Origin: Erythrobacter colymbi
GTDB taxonomy: Bacteria; Pseudomonadota; Alphaproteobacteria; Sphingomonadales; Sphingomonadaceae
Direction: 5' to 3'
NCBI RefSeq assembly: GCF_002155685.1
Contig: NZ_MUYK01000007.1
Span: 36,932 to 100,931, forward strand
DNA length: 64,000 nt
The notes below the pieces were generated by a model. It ran no database searches. It was not told the DNA's origin and was given only the letters and a program-made list of their open reading frames with translations. The position numbers and the translations under genes were made by a program. Shown here piece after piece: positions 8,668 through 19,075 of this stretch (the first letter of the stretch is position 1; every line of letters starts with the position of its first letter).

Positions 8668-9794
8668 GACTGGCGGACGGCGGCCTCGCGCTGCCGCATC
8701 GGCCCTTTGCCCTGCTCCCCCGATGGGCCGCCGGTGCGGTGCTGGCCCTGCTCGCCGCCGCGATGGCGTGGAGCGCATGGGTGGCCGCCCCGGCACCGCC
8801 TCTCCCGACCAGACCTCCGGCGACTGCCGCCGCATCGGCGCCTCCCGCTGCCAAGCCCGCCAAGCGTCCGCCCCCGGGCGACCTCGCGCTCTATTCCCGC
8901 ATCCACACGCGCATGGCGGCAGGCGAGGGCTATTACCCCGCCGCGCTCGCCGAGCAGCGGGCGAGCGGCTATCCCACGCGGCCCTTCGTCACCGTGCGCC
9001 TGCCGACGCTTGCCGGGGCGCAGGCGGTGCTCGAGCCGCAGGGCGTGCGCTGGCTGACCCTCGCGCTGGTGGGGGCGGCGATCCTCGCCTTGAACTGGCG
9101 TGCGGTGGCGCTTGCCAGCCTCGAGGAGCGGATCATCGCCAGCGCCTTGCTGGCCGCCGGGGGCGGGGCGACGCTGTCTCCGCTTGCCGCCTATGATCAC
9201 GATTATGTCGCGGGCGTGCTGCTGACCCTCGCGCTGCTGGCGTATCGGCCCCATCGCTGGTGGCCCGCGCTGCTCGCCGCCGCCGCCGCGCTGGCGGTGC
9301 GCGAGCTTGCCGCGCCCTTCGTGCTGCTGTGGCTGGCCTTTGCGCTCGCCGGCAAGCGCTGGCGCGAGGCGCTCGCCATCGCCGCATTGCTGGCGTTGTT
9401 CGCAGCCGGCCTTGCGCTCCACGCGCAGGCGGTTGCGGCGGAGCGGCTGGCGGGCGATCTCGCCTCGCAGGGCTGGAACGCGCGCGCGGGGTTTGCCGTC
9501 GCCCTCACCGGCCTTGCCGAGCTGACCGGCCTCCGGCACCTGCCTCCGGGCCTCGCCGCGCCCGTCGCGATCCTGCCGCTGCTCGGCTGGGTCTCGCTGG
9601 GGGGGCGGACGGGGCTGTTCGCCGCCTTGTGGTTCGCCGGCCTCGCCACGATGATGGCGCTGTTCGCGCGGCCCGGAAACTACTACTGGGCCGAGCTGGC
9701 CCTGCCGGCCTACGCCATCGGTCTCGCCTTCGCCCCGCGCGGGCTGGCCGAGCTGGCGATGCGGCTCGCAGGCCGGATGGCAAGGCAAACTTAA
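8664..9794 (+). CDS. multi-pass membrane protein, unknown function
   Basis: 376 residues, start overlapping the ubiB stop (ATGA). There is a first transmembrane helix at about residues 12-35, then a soluble stretch including SGYPTRPFVTVRLPTLA, then about eight hydrophobic helices. The layout (periplasmic loop after helix 1, many Leu/Ala helices) resembles GT-C glycosyltransferase-like integral proteins, but no catalytic signature was identified. Its place in the ubiE-ubiB-coaBC run may only mean cotranscription. Confidence 0.75.
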   Translation: MRLADGGLALPHRPFALLPRWAAGAVLALLAAAMAWSAWVAAPAPPLPTRPPATAAASAPPAAKPAKRPPPGDLALYSRIHTRMAAGEGYYPAALAEQRASGYPTRPFVTVRLPTLAGAQAVLEPQGVRWLTLALVGAAILALNWRAVALASLEERIIASALLAAGGGATLSPLAAYDHDYVAGVLLTLALLAYRPHRWWPALLAAAAALAVRELAAPFVLLWLAFALAGKRWREALAIAALLALFAAGLALHAQAVAAERLAGDLASQGWNARAGFAVALTGLAELTGLRHLPPGLAAPVAILPLLGWVSLGGRTGLFAALWFAGLATMMALFARPGNYYWAELALPAYAIGLAFAPRGLAELAMRLAGRMARQT

Positions 9795-9868
9795 CCAAGC
9801 TTTGCGAAGGGAGATGCTTGGACTATGTCCGACTCCCCCAAGGCGAAGGCGCGAGAGGCGAAACCGAG

Positions 9869-11542
9869 ATGAGCAAACAGGAGGCGGCCACGGGCACACA
9901 CCCACGCATCCTGCTGGTCGTGGGCGGCGGCATCGCGGCCTACAAGGCCTGCGAACTGGTGCGCCTGATCCGCAAGGGCGGGGGCGAGGTCACCTGCGTG
10001 CTCACCCGCGGCGGGCAGCAATTCGTCACCCCCATGTCGCTCGCGGCGCTCAGCGAGAACCAGGTCTACACCAATCTCTTCGACCTCAAGAACGAGGCGG
10101 AGATGGGCCATATCCAATTGTCGCGCGAGGCGGACCTTGTGGTCGTCTGCCCGGCGACGGCGGACCTCCTCGCCAAGATGGCGGCTGGGATTGCCGATGA
10201 CCTTGCCACCACGCTGATCCTCGCCACCGACAAGCCGGTGATGGCTGTGCCCGCGATGAACGTGCGGATGTGGGAGCACGAGGCGACGCAGCGCAATATT
10301 GGCCTGTTGAAGGCCGCGGGCGTCACAGTGCTCCACCCCGACAAGGGTGCGATGGCCTGCGGCGAATTCGGCTATGGCCGCCTGCCCGAGCCCGAGGTGA
10401 TCTGGCGCGAGATCGCCGCGCAATTCGGCATCGAAGTGCCCGAAGCGCAGCCGCTTGCCCCCGCCGCCCCCGCGATCGCAGTCGAGGCGATCGAGGCCGA
10501 GGACGAGGAAGACGCCAGCGCCGCAATTCCCGAGGGGCTGCTCTCCGGCATGCTGTCGCGGATCATCCCGCGCTCGACCGCCAAGCGCACCCACGAAGAG
10601 ATCGAGGCCGAATACGAGGAGCTGCCCGAACCCGAAGGCGGGTTCGAGGACTTCGCCATGCCCGAAGAGCCCGAGCCCGAATTCAAGCCCGATTTCGGCG
10701 GGCCGCTGCTCGCCAAGAAGGGCAAGGCCGGGGCCGCGCCGCCGATGGATACCGGCGCGCTCAACCATCTGATCGACCCGCGCAAGGCTGCGCCCGCCCC
10801 GCAGGCCCCCGAAATCCCCGAGGAGATCGAGGTCGAATATGGCGAAGTGCCCGAGGGGGGAGATTTCGGCCTCGCGCCCTCGCACCGTCCGCTCCACGGC
10901 CGCCACGTGCTCGTCACCGCCGGGCCGACGTGGGAAGCGATTGACCCGGTGCGCTACATCGCCAACCGCTCGAGCGGGAAGCAGGGCTTCGCCATCGCCG
11001 CCGCCGCCGCCGCAATGGGCGCGCGGGTGACGCTGGTGGCCGGGCCGGTCGCATTGAAGACCCCTGCGGGCGTCAGCCGCATCGACGTCGAAAGCGCGAT
11101 GCAGATGGCCGAGGCGGTCAAGCGCTCGCTCCCGGCGGACGTTGCCGTGATGGTCGCCGCGGTCGCCGACTGGCGGCCCAAGGAATACCGCGGCGAGAAG
11201 ATCAAGAAGCGCGGCGATGCACCGCCCGCGCTGATGCTGACCGAGAACCCCGACATCCTCACCAACGTCGCCGCCGCCCCGCGCCGGCCCGAACTGGTGA
11301 TCGGCTTTGCCGCCGAGACCGAGAACATGCTCGAATTCGCCAAGCAGAAAAGGAAGCGCAAGGGCGCGGACTGGATCGTCGCCAATGACGTCAGCGGCGA
11401 CGTCATGGGCGGGGACCGCAACCGCGTGACCATCGTTACGGGCGAGGGGATCGAAGTGCTCGACGACATGCCCAAGGCGGCGGTCGCGATGGCGCTGGTC
11501 GAACGCATCGCGGCGAGCCTGACGGCGGAAGCGGCGGAATGA
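9869..11542 (+). CDS. coaBC: bifunctional CoaBC (PPCS / PPC decarboxylase) with long acidic linker
   Basis: 557 residues; the usual length is about 400. The enzyme makes 4'-phosphopantetheine from phosphopantothenate and cysteine in coenzyme A synthesis. The N-terminal flavin decarboxylase domain (about residues 14-185) shows [14 protein letters not shown] and the substrate clamp [10 protein letters not shown]. The C-terminal CTP-dependent synthetase begins with [16 protein letters not shown] and contains [12 protein letters not shown]. Between them lie about 150 residues rich in Glu and Pro, with a repeated segment ([15 protein letters not shown] and [13 protein letters not shown]). The ATG at 9869 (MSKQEAATG) was chosen. 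Its stop overlaps dut. Confidence 0.95.
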   Translation: MSKQEAATGTHPRILLVVGGGIAAYKACELVRLIRKGGGEVTCVLTRGGQQFVTPMSLAALSENQVYTNLFDLKNEAEMGHIQLSREADLVVVCPATADLLAKMAAGIADDLATTLILATDKPVMAVPAMNVRMWEHEATQRNIGLLKAAGVTVLHPDKGAMACGEFGYGRLPEPEVIWREIAAQFGIEVPEAQPLAPAAPAIAVEAIEAEDEEDASAAIPEGLLSGMLSRIIPRSTAKRTHEEIEAEYEELPEPEGGFEDFAMPEEPEPEFKPDFGGPLLAKKGKAGAAPPMDTGALNHLIDPRKAAPAPQAPEIPEEIEVEYGEVPEGGDFGLAPSHRPLHGRHVLVTAGPTWEAIDPVRYIANRSSGKQGFAIAAAAAAMGARVTLVAGPVALKTPAGVSRIDVESAMQMAEAVKRSLPADVAVMVAAVADWRPKEYRGEKIKKRGDAPPALMLTENPDILTNVAAAPRRPELVIGFAAETENMLEFAKQKRKRKGADWIVANDVSGDVMGGDRNRVTIVTGEGIEVLDDMPKAAVAMALVERIAASLTAEAAE

Positions 11543-11991
11543 CGGTCCCGGTGCAAGTGAAGCGCCTGCCGCACGGGGCAGGCCTGCCGCTCCCGGCCTA
11601 TGCCACGGATGGCGCGGCGGGAATGGACGTGGTGAGCGCCGAGGACGTGACCATCGCCCCGGGCGCGCGCCACGCGGTCGCCACGGGGGTCGCGATGGCG
11701 ATCCCGGTGGGCTACGAGATCCAGGTGCGCCCGCGCTCGGGGCTGGCGCTGAAGCACGGCATCTCCGTGCCCAACACCCCCGGCACGATCGACAGCGACT
11801 ATCGCGGCGAGCTCAAGGTGATCCTGATCAACTTGGGCAGCGAGCCCTTCGCCATCGCCCGCGGCGACCGCGTGGCGCAGCTGGTGCTGGCGCCGGTGGT
11901 GCAGGCCGCATGGGACGAGGTCGCGGAACTCGACGCGACCGAGCGGGGCGAGGGCGGCTTCGGCTCGACCGGGGGTCACGCGAAGCTCTGA
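11539..11991 (+). CDS. dut: dUTP pyrophosphatase (trimeric dUTPase)
   Basis: 150 residues. It hydrolyses dUTP to dUMP and PPi, keeping uracil out of DNA and feeding thymidylate synthesis. All five trimeric dUTPase motifs are seen in order: [47 protein letters not shown] and the C-terminal P-loop-like [12 protein letters not shown]. The ATG overlaps the coaBC stop (ATGA), so translation is coupled. coaBC-dut adjacency is frequent in proteobacteria. Confidence 0.97.
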   Translation: MTVPVQVKRLPHGAGLPLPAYATDGAAGMDVVSAEDVTIAPGARHAVATGVAMAIPVGYEIQVRPRSGLALKHGISVPNTPGTIDSDYRGELKVILINLGSEPFAIARGDRVAQLVLAPVVQAAWDEVAELDATERGEGGFGSTGGHAKL

Positions 11992-12052
11992 CGGGCGGAT
12001 TGCGGGCCGCGGTCCAACGGGTTAGCCTCCCGCTCCGAGGGAGACCCCGTCA

Positions 12053-12703
12053 ATGTTCCTGCGCTCGCTGCTTGTTGCTGCCGCCGCCCTGATGCTCTCC
12101 GGCTGCACCGGCTGGTGGTCGGAGACGCGGCTGATCCCTGTCTCCGCGCGCGATCAGGCCGGGCTTGCGGGCACCTATGTCAACGACGGGGAACGCGTCA
12201 CTTTCGCACCGGCCGCGCAGGGCCTCGTTCGTGCCACCGATCCGGCTGGCGAGCAGTCGCCGAGCGAGATTGCGTTCGCGCTGCTGCGTGACGAGCCGCT
12301 CGCACCCTCGGACTTCGAGGAAGCCACGCCGGAGATGGGCGATGGGGAAGCGGACACACCGACGCCCGTCCCCCTCCCCGACCGCGGCTATCTCATGGAG
12401 ATCCCCTTCACGGGAGAGGAAGGCAAGACCGCCTACACCTATGCGATAGCCCGGATCGGCTTTGCCGGCGACGGATCGGCTGACCGGATCGAGGTTTTCA
12501 GCGTGCTGTGCTCAAAGGCCTCGCAAGCCTTCGCGGCACGCAAGAAGCAGAAAGCATGCATCTTCGACGACTACGACCGCCTGCGCGCTGCCGCGCTCGA
12601 TGCGCTGGCGTGGCAGGACGATGCGCGCATGCCTATCGATTCGACCGTGTGGCAGTCCGAAAGCCTCGCCGAGGCTGACCCCACGGCTCCTGCCGGACCC
12701 TGA
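12053..12703 (+). CDS. hypothetical lipoprotein
   Basis: 216 residues. The signal peptide has a lipobox (LMLSGC, Cys at about residue 18), so it is probably a lipid-anchored envelope protein. The mature part has no recognised domain; it contains two cysteines (CSKASQ, KACIFDDYD) and an acidic Pro-rich loop. A GAGGGAG ribosome site precedes the ATG. It lies 61 bp after dut and may share its transcript. Confidence 0.7.
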   Translation: MFLRSLLVAAAALMLSGCTGWWSETRLIPVSARDQAGLAGTYVNDGERVTFAPAAQGLVRATDPAGEQSPSEIAFALLRDEPLAPSDFEEATPEMGDGEADTPTPVPLPDRGYLMEIPFTGEEGKTAYTYAIARIGFAGDGSADRIEVFSVLCSKASQAFAARKKQKACIFDDYDRLRAAALDALAWQDDARMPIDSTVWQSESLAEADPTAPAGP

Positions 12704-12840
12704 CCCGCGCCCCCGCAACTCGCCGCAAAAATCCCCGGCATTCGTCGCCACCCTCTTGTCAACCAAATCACTTGAGTTATCTCTGCCAGAGTCGGACCAT
12801 ACCAATGGACGGTCATCCACCCGCTTCGAGGAGCGCCGAA

Positions 12841-13560
12841 ATGACCAATACCCAGACCCATACTCTCGAACTCGGCAGCGAGGCGCTGGCCGATGATCCG
12901 CTGATCCTTATCGTCCCCGGCCTCGGCAACAGCGGCCCTGACCACTGGCAGACCCGCTGGGAGCAGGCGCTTCCCGATTGCGAGCGGGTCGACCTCGGCA
13001 TGTGGGACGATCCGCACCGCAACACCTGGGTGAACAAGATCAACCTCGCGGTGCACCGCGCAGGGAGGCCGGTGATCCTTGTCGCCCATTCGCTCGGCTG
13101 CCATGCGGTCGCATGGTGGGCGGAATACGAGCAGCCTGCCTATGGTAACCCCGTGGTCGGCGCGCTGCTGGTCGCGCCGCCCGATGCCGACCGCGCGGGC
13201 GTGGACGAGCGGATCGCCCGTTTCGCCCCTACCCCGCGCCGCGCGCTGCCGTTCCCCGCCTTCCTCGCCGCGAGCGAGAACGACCACTATTGCTCGCTCC
13301 GGACCGCGCGCGGGCTGGCGAGCGACTGGGGCGCGACTTTCGCCTATGCGGGATCGATCGGGCACATCAACGCCGACAGCGGGATCGACGACTGGGCTTT
13401 CGGGCAGCTGCTCCTCGCCCAGCTCCTGCGCGAGCATCGCACGCGGCAGGGGATCGGCCGTGCGGACGAGACCGCCACCCGCCGCCGGGTCGCGGCGCGC
13501 TATACCCGCCTGCCGTGGGTCCAAAGCGCCGGAAGCGGACGGCAGGCCAGCGAGTGGTAA
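12841..13560 (+). CDS. RBBP9/YdeN-family serine hydrolase
   Basis: 239 residues, ATG preceded by GAGGAG. The family is a compact alpha/beta hydrolase with unknown natural substrate. Family hallmarks are LILIVPGLGNSGPDHWQ near the N terminus, the nucleophile elbow LVAHSLGCHAV, the acidic ASENDHYCS and the catalytic His in SIGHINADSG. The C-terminal ~45 residues are basic and probably disordered. Upstream and downstream neighbours do not suggest a pathway. Confidence 0.85.
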   Translation: MTNTQTHTLELGSEALADDPLILIVPGLGNSGPDHWQTRWEQALPDCERVDLGMWDDPHRNTWVNKINLAVHRAGRPVILVAHSLGCHAVAWWAEYEQPAYGNPVVGALLVAPPDADRAGVDERIARFAPTPRRALPFPAFLAASENDHYCSLRTARGLASDWGATFAYAGSIGHINADSGIDDWAFGQLLLAQLLREHRTRQGIGRADETATRRRVAARYTRLPWVQSAGSGRQASEW

Positions 13561-13564
13561 TCGC

Positions 13565-13984
13565 TCAGGCGGGCCGCAGGGGAGCCTGATCCCCCTGCGG
13601 CGCCGCTGCGGGCGGCGGGGCTGGCGGTTCGTCGGGCACCTTCCAGTGGATGCGCGATTCCCATCGCCCTTCGACCGGCCTGCCCCGCTTGTCCTTTGCC
13701 GGCGTGAAGCGCGCGCGGCGGGTCAGCATCGCGCAGGTGTTTTCGTCGATCCGGACATTCCCGCTGCTCTCGATGATCTCGCACGCCTTCACCCGTCCCT
13801 GGGGCGTGACGGTGAGGGCGAGGCGCACAGTTCCGCCACCATCGCAGGCATGCCAGTCGCAGACCCAGCCGCTATCCTTGAGCCACGCCTCGGGCGCCAG
13901 CGGCTCGGGCGCGGTCTGCGCCAGCGCTGCGGCGGGGGTGACAAGGGCAAGGAGGGCGAGGGCAGAGCGGACCACGAGGGCCAT
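13565..13984 (-). CDS. TonB C-terminal-like secreted protein
   Basis: 139 residues from MALVVRSALALL, a signal peptide ending ALAQ. The mature region has the TonB C-terminal pattern: LALTVTPQGRVKACEIIESSGN, then a Cys, a RRARFTPAKD stretch and a final beta strand (EGRWESRIHWKVP). Four cysteines (WVCDWHAC and two later) may form disulfides. The family usually bridges outer-membrane receptors or acts as a free TonB-like domain; no ExbBD genes are nearby. A Pro-rich tail follows. It converges with the RBBP9 gene 5 bp away. Confidence 0.75.
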   Translation of the reverse strand: MALVVRSALALLALVTPAAALAQTAPEPLAPEAWLKDSGWVCDWHACDGGGTVRLALTVTPQGRVKACEIIESSGNVRIDENTCAMLTRRARFTPAKDKRGRPVEGRWESRIHWKVPDEPPAPPPAAAPQGDQAPLRPA

Positions 13985-14004
13985 CCTACGCCGGAAGCAG
14001 GCAA

Positions 14005-14035
14005 CAAAAAAGGCGGCGCGATCCCCTGCGCCGCC
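14005..14035 (-). terminator. intrinsic terminator of the DUF4136 lipoprotein gene
   Basis: On the minus strand a stem GGCGGCGC / GCGCCGCC with an 8-nt loop is followed by TTTTTTG. It lies about 45 bp after the stop of the gene ending at 14082. Confidence 0.85.
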
Positions 14036-14081
14036 TCTCTTTGTTCCCGTCCAAGGGTCTCTTGCCGAGTGTCCTACACCA

Positions 14082-14753
14082 TCAATCGGTGGGGCGCACG
14101 GTCTTTTCGTCATCGCGGATGGTAATGCGCACAGTCTCGCCCGAATTGCCGGGGAAGTCGGTGAACAGCGCATCCACCAGATTGGGCACGAGGCGCGGCA
14201 GGCGGTTCGAACGCGAGACCGCTTCGGCCTTGCCTTCGAACAGGCGCTGGCCATCGGCGCGGCGATCGATCTTCACGTCCACGCCGCTGGTGTAGACGGT
14301 GTAACTGCGCACGTCGGGGCCGCCGAAGAACGGGTCATTGAAGCCGAGGCCCCAGGCGCCATAGCGACCGCCCCAGCCACCCCAACGGCCCCACGGACCG
14401 AAGGCCCCCGCGCCGTTGAAATCGGTGCGCACCTTCTCGCGGCCGCCATCGACGCGGTAATCGAAGCGCACCAGCATGTCGGCGTTTTCGGGCGAGGCGG
14501 CGCGGGCATAGCCGAGCTGCGTCAGTTCGGCCGCTACCGCATTGGCATAGGTCGCAAATTCAAGCCCGCCGGCGAGCTTGGGGTCTTCCGCCACGACCGC
14601 GAAAGTCTGGCCCGCCGGAGCCGGCAGCGGCACGGCAAAGCGCGACACGTCGGCCTTGAAGGGGGTGGTGGTGCAGGCCGACAGGCCGATGGCGAGGGCC
14701 ACAGGCAGTGCGGCGCGGGTGAAGGTCTTGAGCGAAGGCATCGAAGGCAACAT
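14082..14753 (-). CDS. DUF4136-type lipoprotein
   Basis: 223 residues from the ATG at 14753, which has an AGAGG ribosome site; another ATG is at 14741. The signal peptide ends in the lipobox GLSAC (LAIGLSACTTTPF). The mature part fits DUF4136: an early TFAVVAEDPKLAGGLEF strand, an ADMLVRFDYRV segment, a Gly/Trp-rich loop (GRWGGWGGRYGAWG) and a closing VRITIRDDEKTVR. Such proteins are predicted outer-membrane lipoproteins without a known role. A strong terminator follows. Confidence 0.8.
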   Translation of the reverse strand: MLPSMPSLKTFTRAALPVALAIGLSACTTTPFKADVSRFAVPLPAPAGQTFAVVAEDPKLAGGLEFATYANAVAAELTQLGYARAASPENADMLVRFDYRVDGGREKVRTDFNGAGAFGPWGRWGGWGGRYGAWGLGFNDPFFGGPDVRSYTVYTSGVDVKIDRRADGQRLFEGKAEAVSRSNRLPRLVPNLVDALFTDFPGNSGETVRITIRDDEKTVRPTD

Positions 14754-14884
14754 GGCACAACCTCTGTTTGGAGGCCATTGCAATGACAGCAACGGCCCTG
14801 ACGCGCGATACCATATTACACGCCAATGAACGGTAATTGAATATCGCCCCGCGCGCGCAGCGTTTCGTCGCAGCGATGCGCGTG

Positions 14885-15901
14885 TCAGTGCCGCACCAGC
14901 CCCAGCGCCTTGTAGGCGGCGTCCAGCGTCGGCGTGCCGCGTTCGCGCGCCTTGGCCGCCCCGCGCGCGAGAATCGCGTCGAGCGCCTCGCGGTCGTCCT
15001 TCAGCGCCACGAATCGGTCGCGGATCGGGCCGAGGCTCGCCACCAAGAGATCGGCGAGCGCGGGCTTGAACGCGCCGAAGCCCTGCCCGCCATACTGCGA
15101 CAGCACCGCCGCCACCGGCTCACCGGCGAGCGCGGCGTAGATCCCGACGAGGTTCTTCGCCTCGGGGCGATCGGCGAGGCCGGCCTCTTCCGAGGGCAGC
15201 GGCTCGGGATCGGTCTTCGCCTTCCTGATCTTCTGCGCCATCGTGTCGGCATCATCGACGAGGTTGATGCGGCTCATGTCGGACGGGTCCGACTTCGACA
15301 TCTTGGCGTTGCCGTCCCGCAGCGACATGATCCGCGCGGCCTCGGCCGGGATGATCGGCTCGGGCAGGGTGAAGACGGGGGCGTCTTCGCTGGCAAAGTC
15401 GTTGTTGAACTTCTGCGCGATGTCGCGGGCGAGCTCGAGATGCTGCTTCTGGTCCTCGCCCACCGGCACGTGGGTCGCTTGGTAGAGCAGCACGTCGGCG
15501 GCCTGAAGCACAGGGTAGGTGAAGAGGGCGACCGACTGCCCCTCGCGGTTCTTGCCGGCCTTGTCCTTCCACTGGGTCATGCGATTGAGCCAGCCCATGC
15601 GGGCCGTGCCGTTGAGCAGCCATTGCAGCTCTGCGTGCTGGGGCACCTGCGCCTGATTGAACAGCACCGAGCGGTCGGGATCGATCCCGCAGGCAACCAG
15701 CGCCGCGACCATCTCGAGCGTCCCCTGATGCAGCGTTGCCGGATCATGCGGCTGCGAGAGCGCGTGCAGATCGGCGAGGAAGAACAGCGCCTCGGAACCG
15801 GGCTCCAGCGAATCCTGCATCGCCGCCCAGTTGCGGATCGCACCGAGGTAATTGCCCAGATGCAGATTGCCCGTCGGCTGGATGCCGGAAACCACGCGCA
15901 T
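14885..15901 (-). CDS. trpS: tryptophanyl-tRNA synthetase
   Basis: 338 residues, a class I synthetase charging tRNA-Trp. The HIGH-type signature is [13 protein letters not shown] near the N terminus and the KMSKS loop is [11 protein letters not shown] at about 200. The [11 protein letters not shown] start is the family consensus. It begins 1 bp after the murJ stop, so the two are cotranscribed. Confidence 0.97.
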   Translation of the reverse strand: MRVVSGIQPTGNLHLGNYLGAIRNWAAMQDSLEPGSEALFFLADLHALSQPHDPATLHQGTLEMVAALVACGIDPDRSVLFNQAQVPQHAELQWLLNGTARMGWLNRMTQWKDKAGKNREGQSVALFTYPVLQAADVLLYQATHVPVGEDQKQHLELARDIAQKFNNDFASEDAPVFTLPEPIIPAEAARIMSLRDGNAKMSKSDPSDMSRINLVDDADTMAQKIRKAKTDPEPLPSEEAGLADRPEAKNLVGIYAALAGEPVAAVLSQYGGQGFGAFKPALADLLVASLGPIRDRFVALKDDREALDAILARGAAKARERGTPTLDAAYKALGLVRH

Positions 15902-15902
15902 G

Positions 15903-17522
15903 CTATTCAACCTCCAGAATCTCGTCATCGGCCTTGTCGCGGGCCGGTCGCCGCCGCCGTAGCTGCGCTAGCAGGCTCTTGTCGAGCGCGCCGACGGCAA
16001 AGGCCATGCCGAAGAACACGATCCCGCCGCCCGCGACCAGCGCGCCGAGCGACCACAGCTTCTCGATCAGGTTGCCGCCGTAGCGGTCCTGCATCAGCGG
16101 CATCAGATACCACAGCACCGCCGTCATCGCGCCCGTCGCGACCAGCTGGCGCGCCACGCGGCCCATCAGCTTCGGTGTGAAGTGGAACCACCCGCGCTTG
16201 TGCAGGATGGCGTAGAGCAGCAGGCAATTGAGGCTCGCCGAGGCCGCGGTCGCGCCCGCAAGACCGACGATCCCGAACCGCTCGACCACATAGAGGTTGA
16301 GCCCGACGTTGAAGATCAGCGAGGCGAGCGCGGTCCACACCGGCGTGCGGGTGTCCTCGCGCGCGAAGAAGCCGGGGTTCAGCACCTTGACGATCACGTA
16401 GGCGGGCAGCCCCGCCACCAGCGCGACAACGATGTTCGCCATGATCGCGCCGTCGGCCGCGGTGAACTTGCCGCCCACGAAGAACGCCGTGCAGAAAGCG
16501 GGCGCGCACACCGCGAGCGCGGCGGCGGCGGGCAGGGTGAGCAGGGTTGCGATCTCGAAGGCATTGGCCTGAAGGCGCTGCGCCTCGGCATTGTCGCCGG
16601 TGTGGATGTGGCGGCTCAGCATCGGCAGGATCGCGGTGCCCAGCGCAATCCCGACGATCCCCAGCGGCATCTGGTTCAGCCGGTCGGCGAGCTTCAGCAG
16701 CGTCAGCGAGCCCTGCGGCAGCGAGGTGGCGAAGAAGGTGTCGACCAGCTGGCTGACCTGATAGATCCCCGCGCCGAAGGTGGCCGGCAGGATCAGCATG
16801 CCCAGCCGCTTCACCTCGGGCGTGAATTTCGGCAGCGTCACCTTCAGTCGCACACCTGCACGCCGCGTCGCCCAGGCGAGATAGCCCAGCTGCGCCACGC
16901 CCGAGAGCGAGACCGCGCTCGCCAGCGCATAGACCACCAGCACATCGTTGCCCGATCCCGCGCGCCACCAGTCGCCGATGATGATGCCCGAGATCAGGCA
17001 GATGTTGAGCAGGATCGGCGCCGCCGCGCCCGGGCCAAAGCGCGAGCGGGCGTTGAGCAGGCCGGACAGCATCGCCACCAGGCTGACCAGCCCGAGATAG
17101 GGGAAGGTCACGCGGCTGAGGAACACCGACAGCTCGAACTTGCCGGGCACGGTGGCGTATTCGCGGGCGAGCATCCACACGATCCCCGGCATCGCGATCA
17201 TGCACAGGCCGGTAAAGGCGAGCAGCACCCAGACGAACACGCTGAGCACGTCATTCGCGAAGGCGGTCGCCGCTTCCTCGCTCCCCGGCTCGCCGTCACG
17301 CCCGTGGAGCGCGCGGCTGTAAAGCGGGACGAAGGCGACGCTGAAGGCACCCTCCGCGAACAGGCGCCGGAAGGTGTTGGGGAGGGTAAAGGCGAGCTGG
17401 AACGCGTCGGCCGCCAGCCCCGCGCCCAGCGCGCGGGCCAGCAGGATGTCGCGGGCAAAGCCGAACACCCGGCTGACCGCGGTCAGCCCGCCGATGGTGC
17501 CGACGTTCCTGAGTAGGCTCAT
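15903..17522 (-). CDS. murJ: lipid II flippase MurJ (MviN)
   Basis: 539 residues with 13-14 predicted transmembrane helices. MurJ moves lipid II across the inner membrane for peptidoglycan synthesis. N-terminal [25 protein letters not shown] and later residues such as [15 protein letters not shown] match the MATE-like MurJ signature. The Met in MSLLRNVG (17522) was preferred to an upstream in-frame codon. It sits between secB and trpS on one strand, the common alphaproteobacterial order. Confidence 0.96.
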   Translation of the reverse strand: MSLLRNVGTIGGLTAVSRVFGFARDILLARALGAGLAADAFQLAFTLPNTFRRLFAEGAFSVAFVPLYSRALHGRDGEPGSEEAATAFANDVLSVFVWVLLAFTGLCMIAMPGIVWMLAREYATVPGKFELSVFLSRVTFPYLGLVSLVAMLSGLLNARSRFGPGAAAPILLNICLISGIIIGDWWRAGSGNDVLVVYALASAVSLSGVAQLGYLAWATRRAGVRLKVTLPKFTPEVKRLGMLILPATFGAGIYQVSQLVDTFFATSLPQGSLTLLKLADRLNQMPLGIVGIALGTAILPMLSRHIHTGDNAEAQRLQANAFEIATLLTLPAAAALAVCAPAFCTAFFVGGKFTAADGAIMANIVVALVAGLPAYVIVKVLNPGFFAREDTRTPVWTALASLIFNVGLNLYVVERFGIVGLAGATAASASLNCLLLYAILHKRGWFHFTPKLMGRVARQLVATGAMTAVLWYLMPLMQDRYGGNLIEKLWSLGALVAGGGIVFFGMAFAVGALDKSLLAQLRRRRPARDKADDEILEVE

Positions 17523-17550
17523 GCCTGCCCCCGCCCCCGGGTGCACAAGA

Positions 17551-18096
17551 TCAGGCGTTCCCGGTGACCGGCTTGATCGGCTCGCCCCCGGCGGCTTCCT
17601 CGGCCCGGCGCGCGGCGAGCTGCTGCGCGTAGAGACCGTTGAAATCGACCGGATCGACCATCAGCGGCGGGAAACCGGCATCGCGCACGGCATCGGCAAC
17701 GACGCGGCGGGCGAAGGGGAACAGCAGGCGCGGCGCTTCGGCGTAGAGGAAGGCGTGGGCCTGATCCTCGGGCACGTTGCGCATGCCGACAAGGCCGCAA
17801 TAGGCCAGATCGACGATATACATCGTCCCGCGCTGCGAAGAGGCGGTGAGCGTCAGCTTCAGCGTCACTTCGTGGACGCCTTCGCCCACCGGATCGGCGC
17901 CGATGTTGAACTGCACGTCGATCTGCGGCGGCTCGGGCCACTGGTAGACATCGGGCGCGGCCGGGTTCTCGACCGAAAGGTCCTTCACGTATTGCGTGAT
18001 GATCCCCACCGCCGGGCTGGTGTCGACCCCGTTGGGCTGCGGCCCTTCGCCGGCAGCGGTGTCGAGGTTGGTGAGGACGCCTTCTTCTTCGGCCAT
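17551..18096 (-). CDS. secB: protein-export chaperone SecB
   Basis: 181 residues. SecB tetramers hold preproteins unfolded and hand them to SecA. Typical segments are QYVKDLSVENPAAP, INVGAD-type VQFNIGADPVGEG, the YCGLVGMRNVP region and LLFPFARRVVADAVRDAGFPPLMVDPVDF (the zinc/SecA-contacting face). The start MAEEEGVLTN is chosen from family length. It is divergent from a Tim44-domain gene, as in many sphingomonads. Confidence 0.96.
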   Translation of the reverse strand: MAEEEGVLTNLDTAAGEGPQPNGVDTSPAVGIITQYVKDLSVENPAAPDVYQWPEPPQIDVQFNIGADPVGEGVHEVTLKLTLTASSQRGTMYIVDLAYCGLVGMRNVPEDQAHAFLYAEAPRLLFPFARRVVADAVRDAGFPPLMVDPVDFNGLYAQQLAARRAEEAAGGEPIKPVTGNA

Positions 18097-18383
18097 GTGT
18101 CGCCAGTCTTTCCAAGTATGCCGTGATGGCAAAGAGTGTAACAGGTGATGCGCCCGGCGCACCCGAAGGGCGCAGGCTGCTCGTCGGCGCGCCTAGCAGG
18201 GGCGAGAGAACGCCGCAACCGCGCCGCGCTTTCGGACGTATCTCCTGCGCCATGCAACCCGCACAGCAACCTATCGGGCGTTGGCGAATTGTAATGAGAC
18301 CCTATTTAAGGCAGGGTAATGTTCTCTTGGGCGGTGCGGCGTTCCCCCGCGTGCGCGCCAGATGCGACGATCGGATTGGTATA

Positions 18384-19034
18384 GTGCTCGAAATCGTTCT
18401 CCTCGCCATGGTGGCCGCGTTCCTCGGCCTGCGCCTCTATTCGGTGCTCGGACGCCGTGCGGAGCAGGAGGAAGAGCCTGTGCCGCAGCGCTTCGAATCG
18501 GACGATGTCCCCGCGATCCGCCCCGCCGCCATGCCCGCACCCGTCGCCCAGCCGCGCCCGGCCGAGCTCGAAGGTGTGATGCCCGCGGTCGAGCGTGCGC
18601 TGCGCGAGATCGCCGCGGCCGACAGCAAGTTCAACCTCGTGCAGTTCCTCGACGGGGCCAAGGGCGCCTATCGCATGATCCTCGAAGCCTTCTGGAAGGG
18701 CGACCGCGAGACCCTGCGCGAGCTGTGCGACGATGATGTCTATGCCGGCTTCACCGCCGCGCTCGACGCGCGCGAGGCGGCGGGCGAGACGCTCGAGAAC
18801 ACGCTGATCCGGATCGAGGAAGTGCGCATCCATTCGGCAGTGCTCGATGGCCGCATCGCGCGCATCGCACTGCTGTTCGTGGCCGATATCGCCGCGGTCA
18901 CCCGCGACAAGGACGGCACCGTCATCGCCGGATCGCTCGACGACGCGATCGAGAGCCGCGACGTGTGGACCTTCTCGCGCAATGTTGGCGCGCGCGATCC
19001 CAACTGGCTGCTCGACGAGACTGACGAAGGTTGA
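18384..19034 (+). CDS. Tim44/TimA domain protein
   Basis: 216 residues from a proposed GTG. One N-terminal transmembrane helix (LEIVLLAMVAAFLGLRLYSVLG) leads to a linker, then a Tim44 C-terminal (NTF2-like) domain from about residue 75 (FLDGAKGAYRMILEAFWKGD) to the end. Mitochondrial Tim44 tethers the import motor; bacterial TimA homologues are inner-membrane proteins whose role is unclear. The opposite orientation to secB and closeness to mltA are conserved features of the lineage. The start is uncertain because the frame is open further upstream. Confidence 0.85.
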   Translation: MLEIVLLAMVAAFLGLRLYSVLGRRAEQEEEPVPQRFESDDVPAIRPAAMPAPVAQPRPAELEGVMPAVERALREIAAADSKFNLVQFLDGAKGAYRMILEAFWKGDRETLRELCDDDVYAGFTAALDAREAAGETLENTLIRIEEVRIHSAVLDGRIARIALLFVADIAAVTRDKDGTVIAGSLDDAIESRDVWTFSRNVGARDPNWLLDETDEG

Positions 19035-19075
19035 TCTCGGGGGGCGCTGCCCCTCCGCCGATAAGGAGCTGACCC

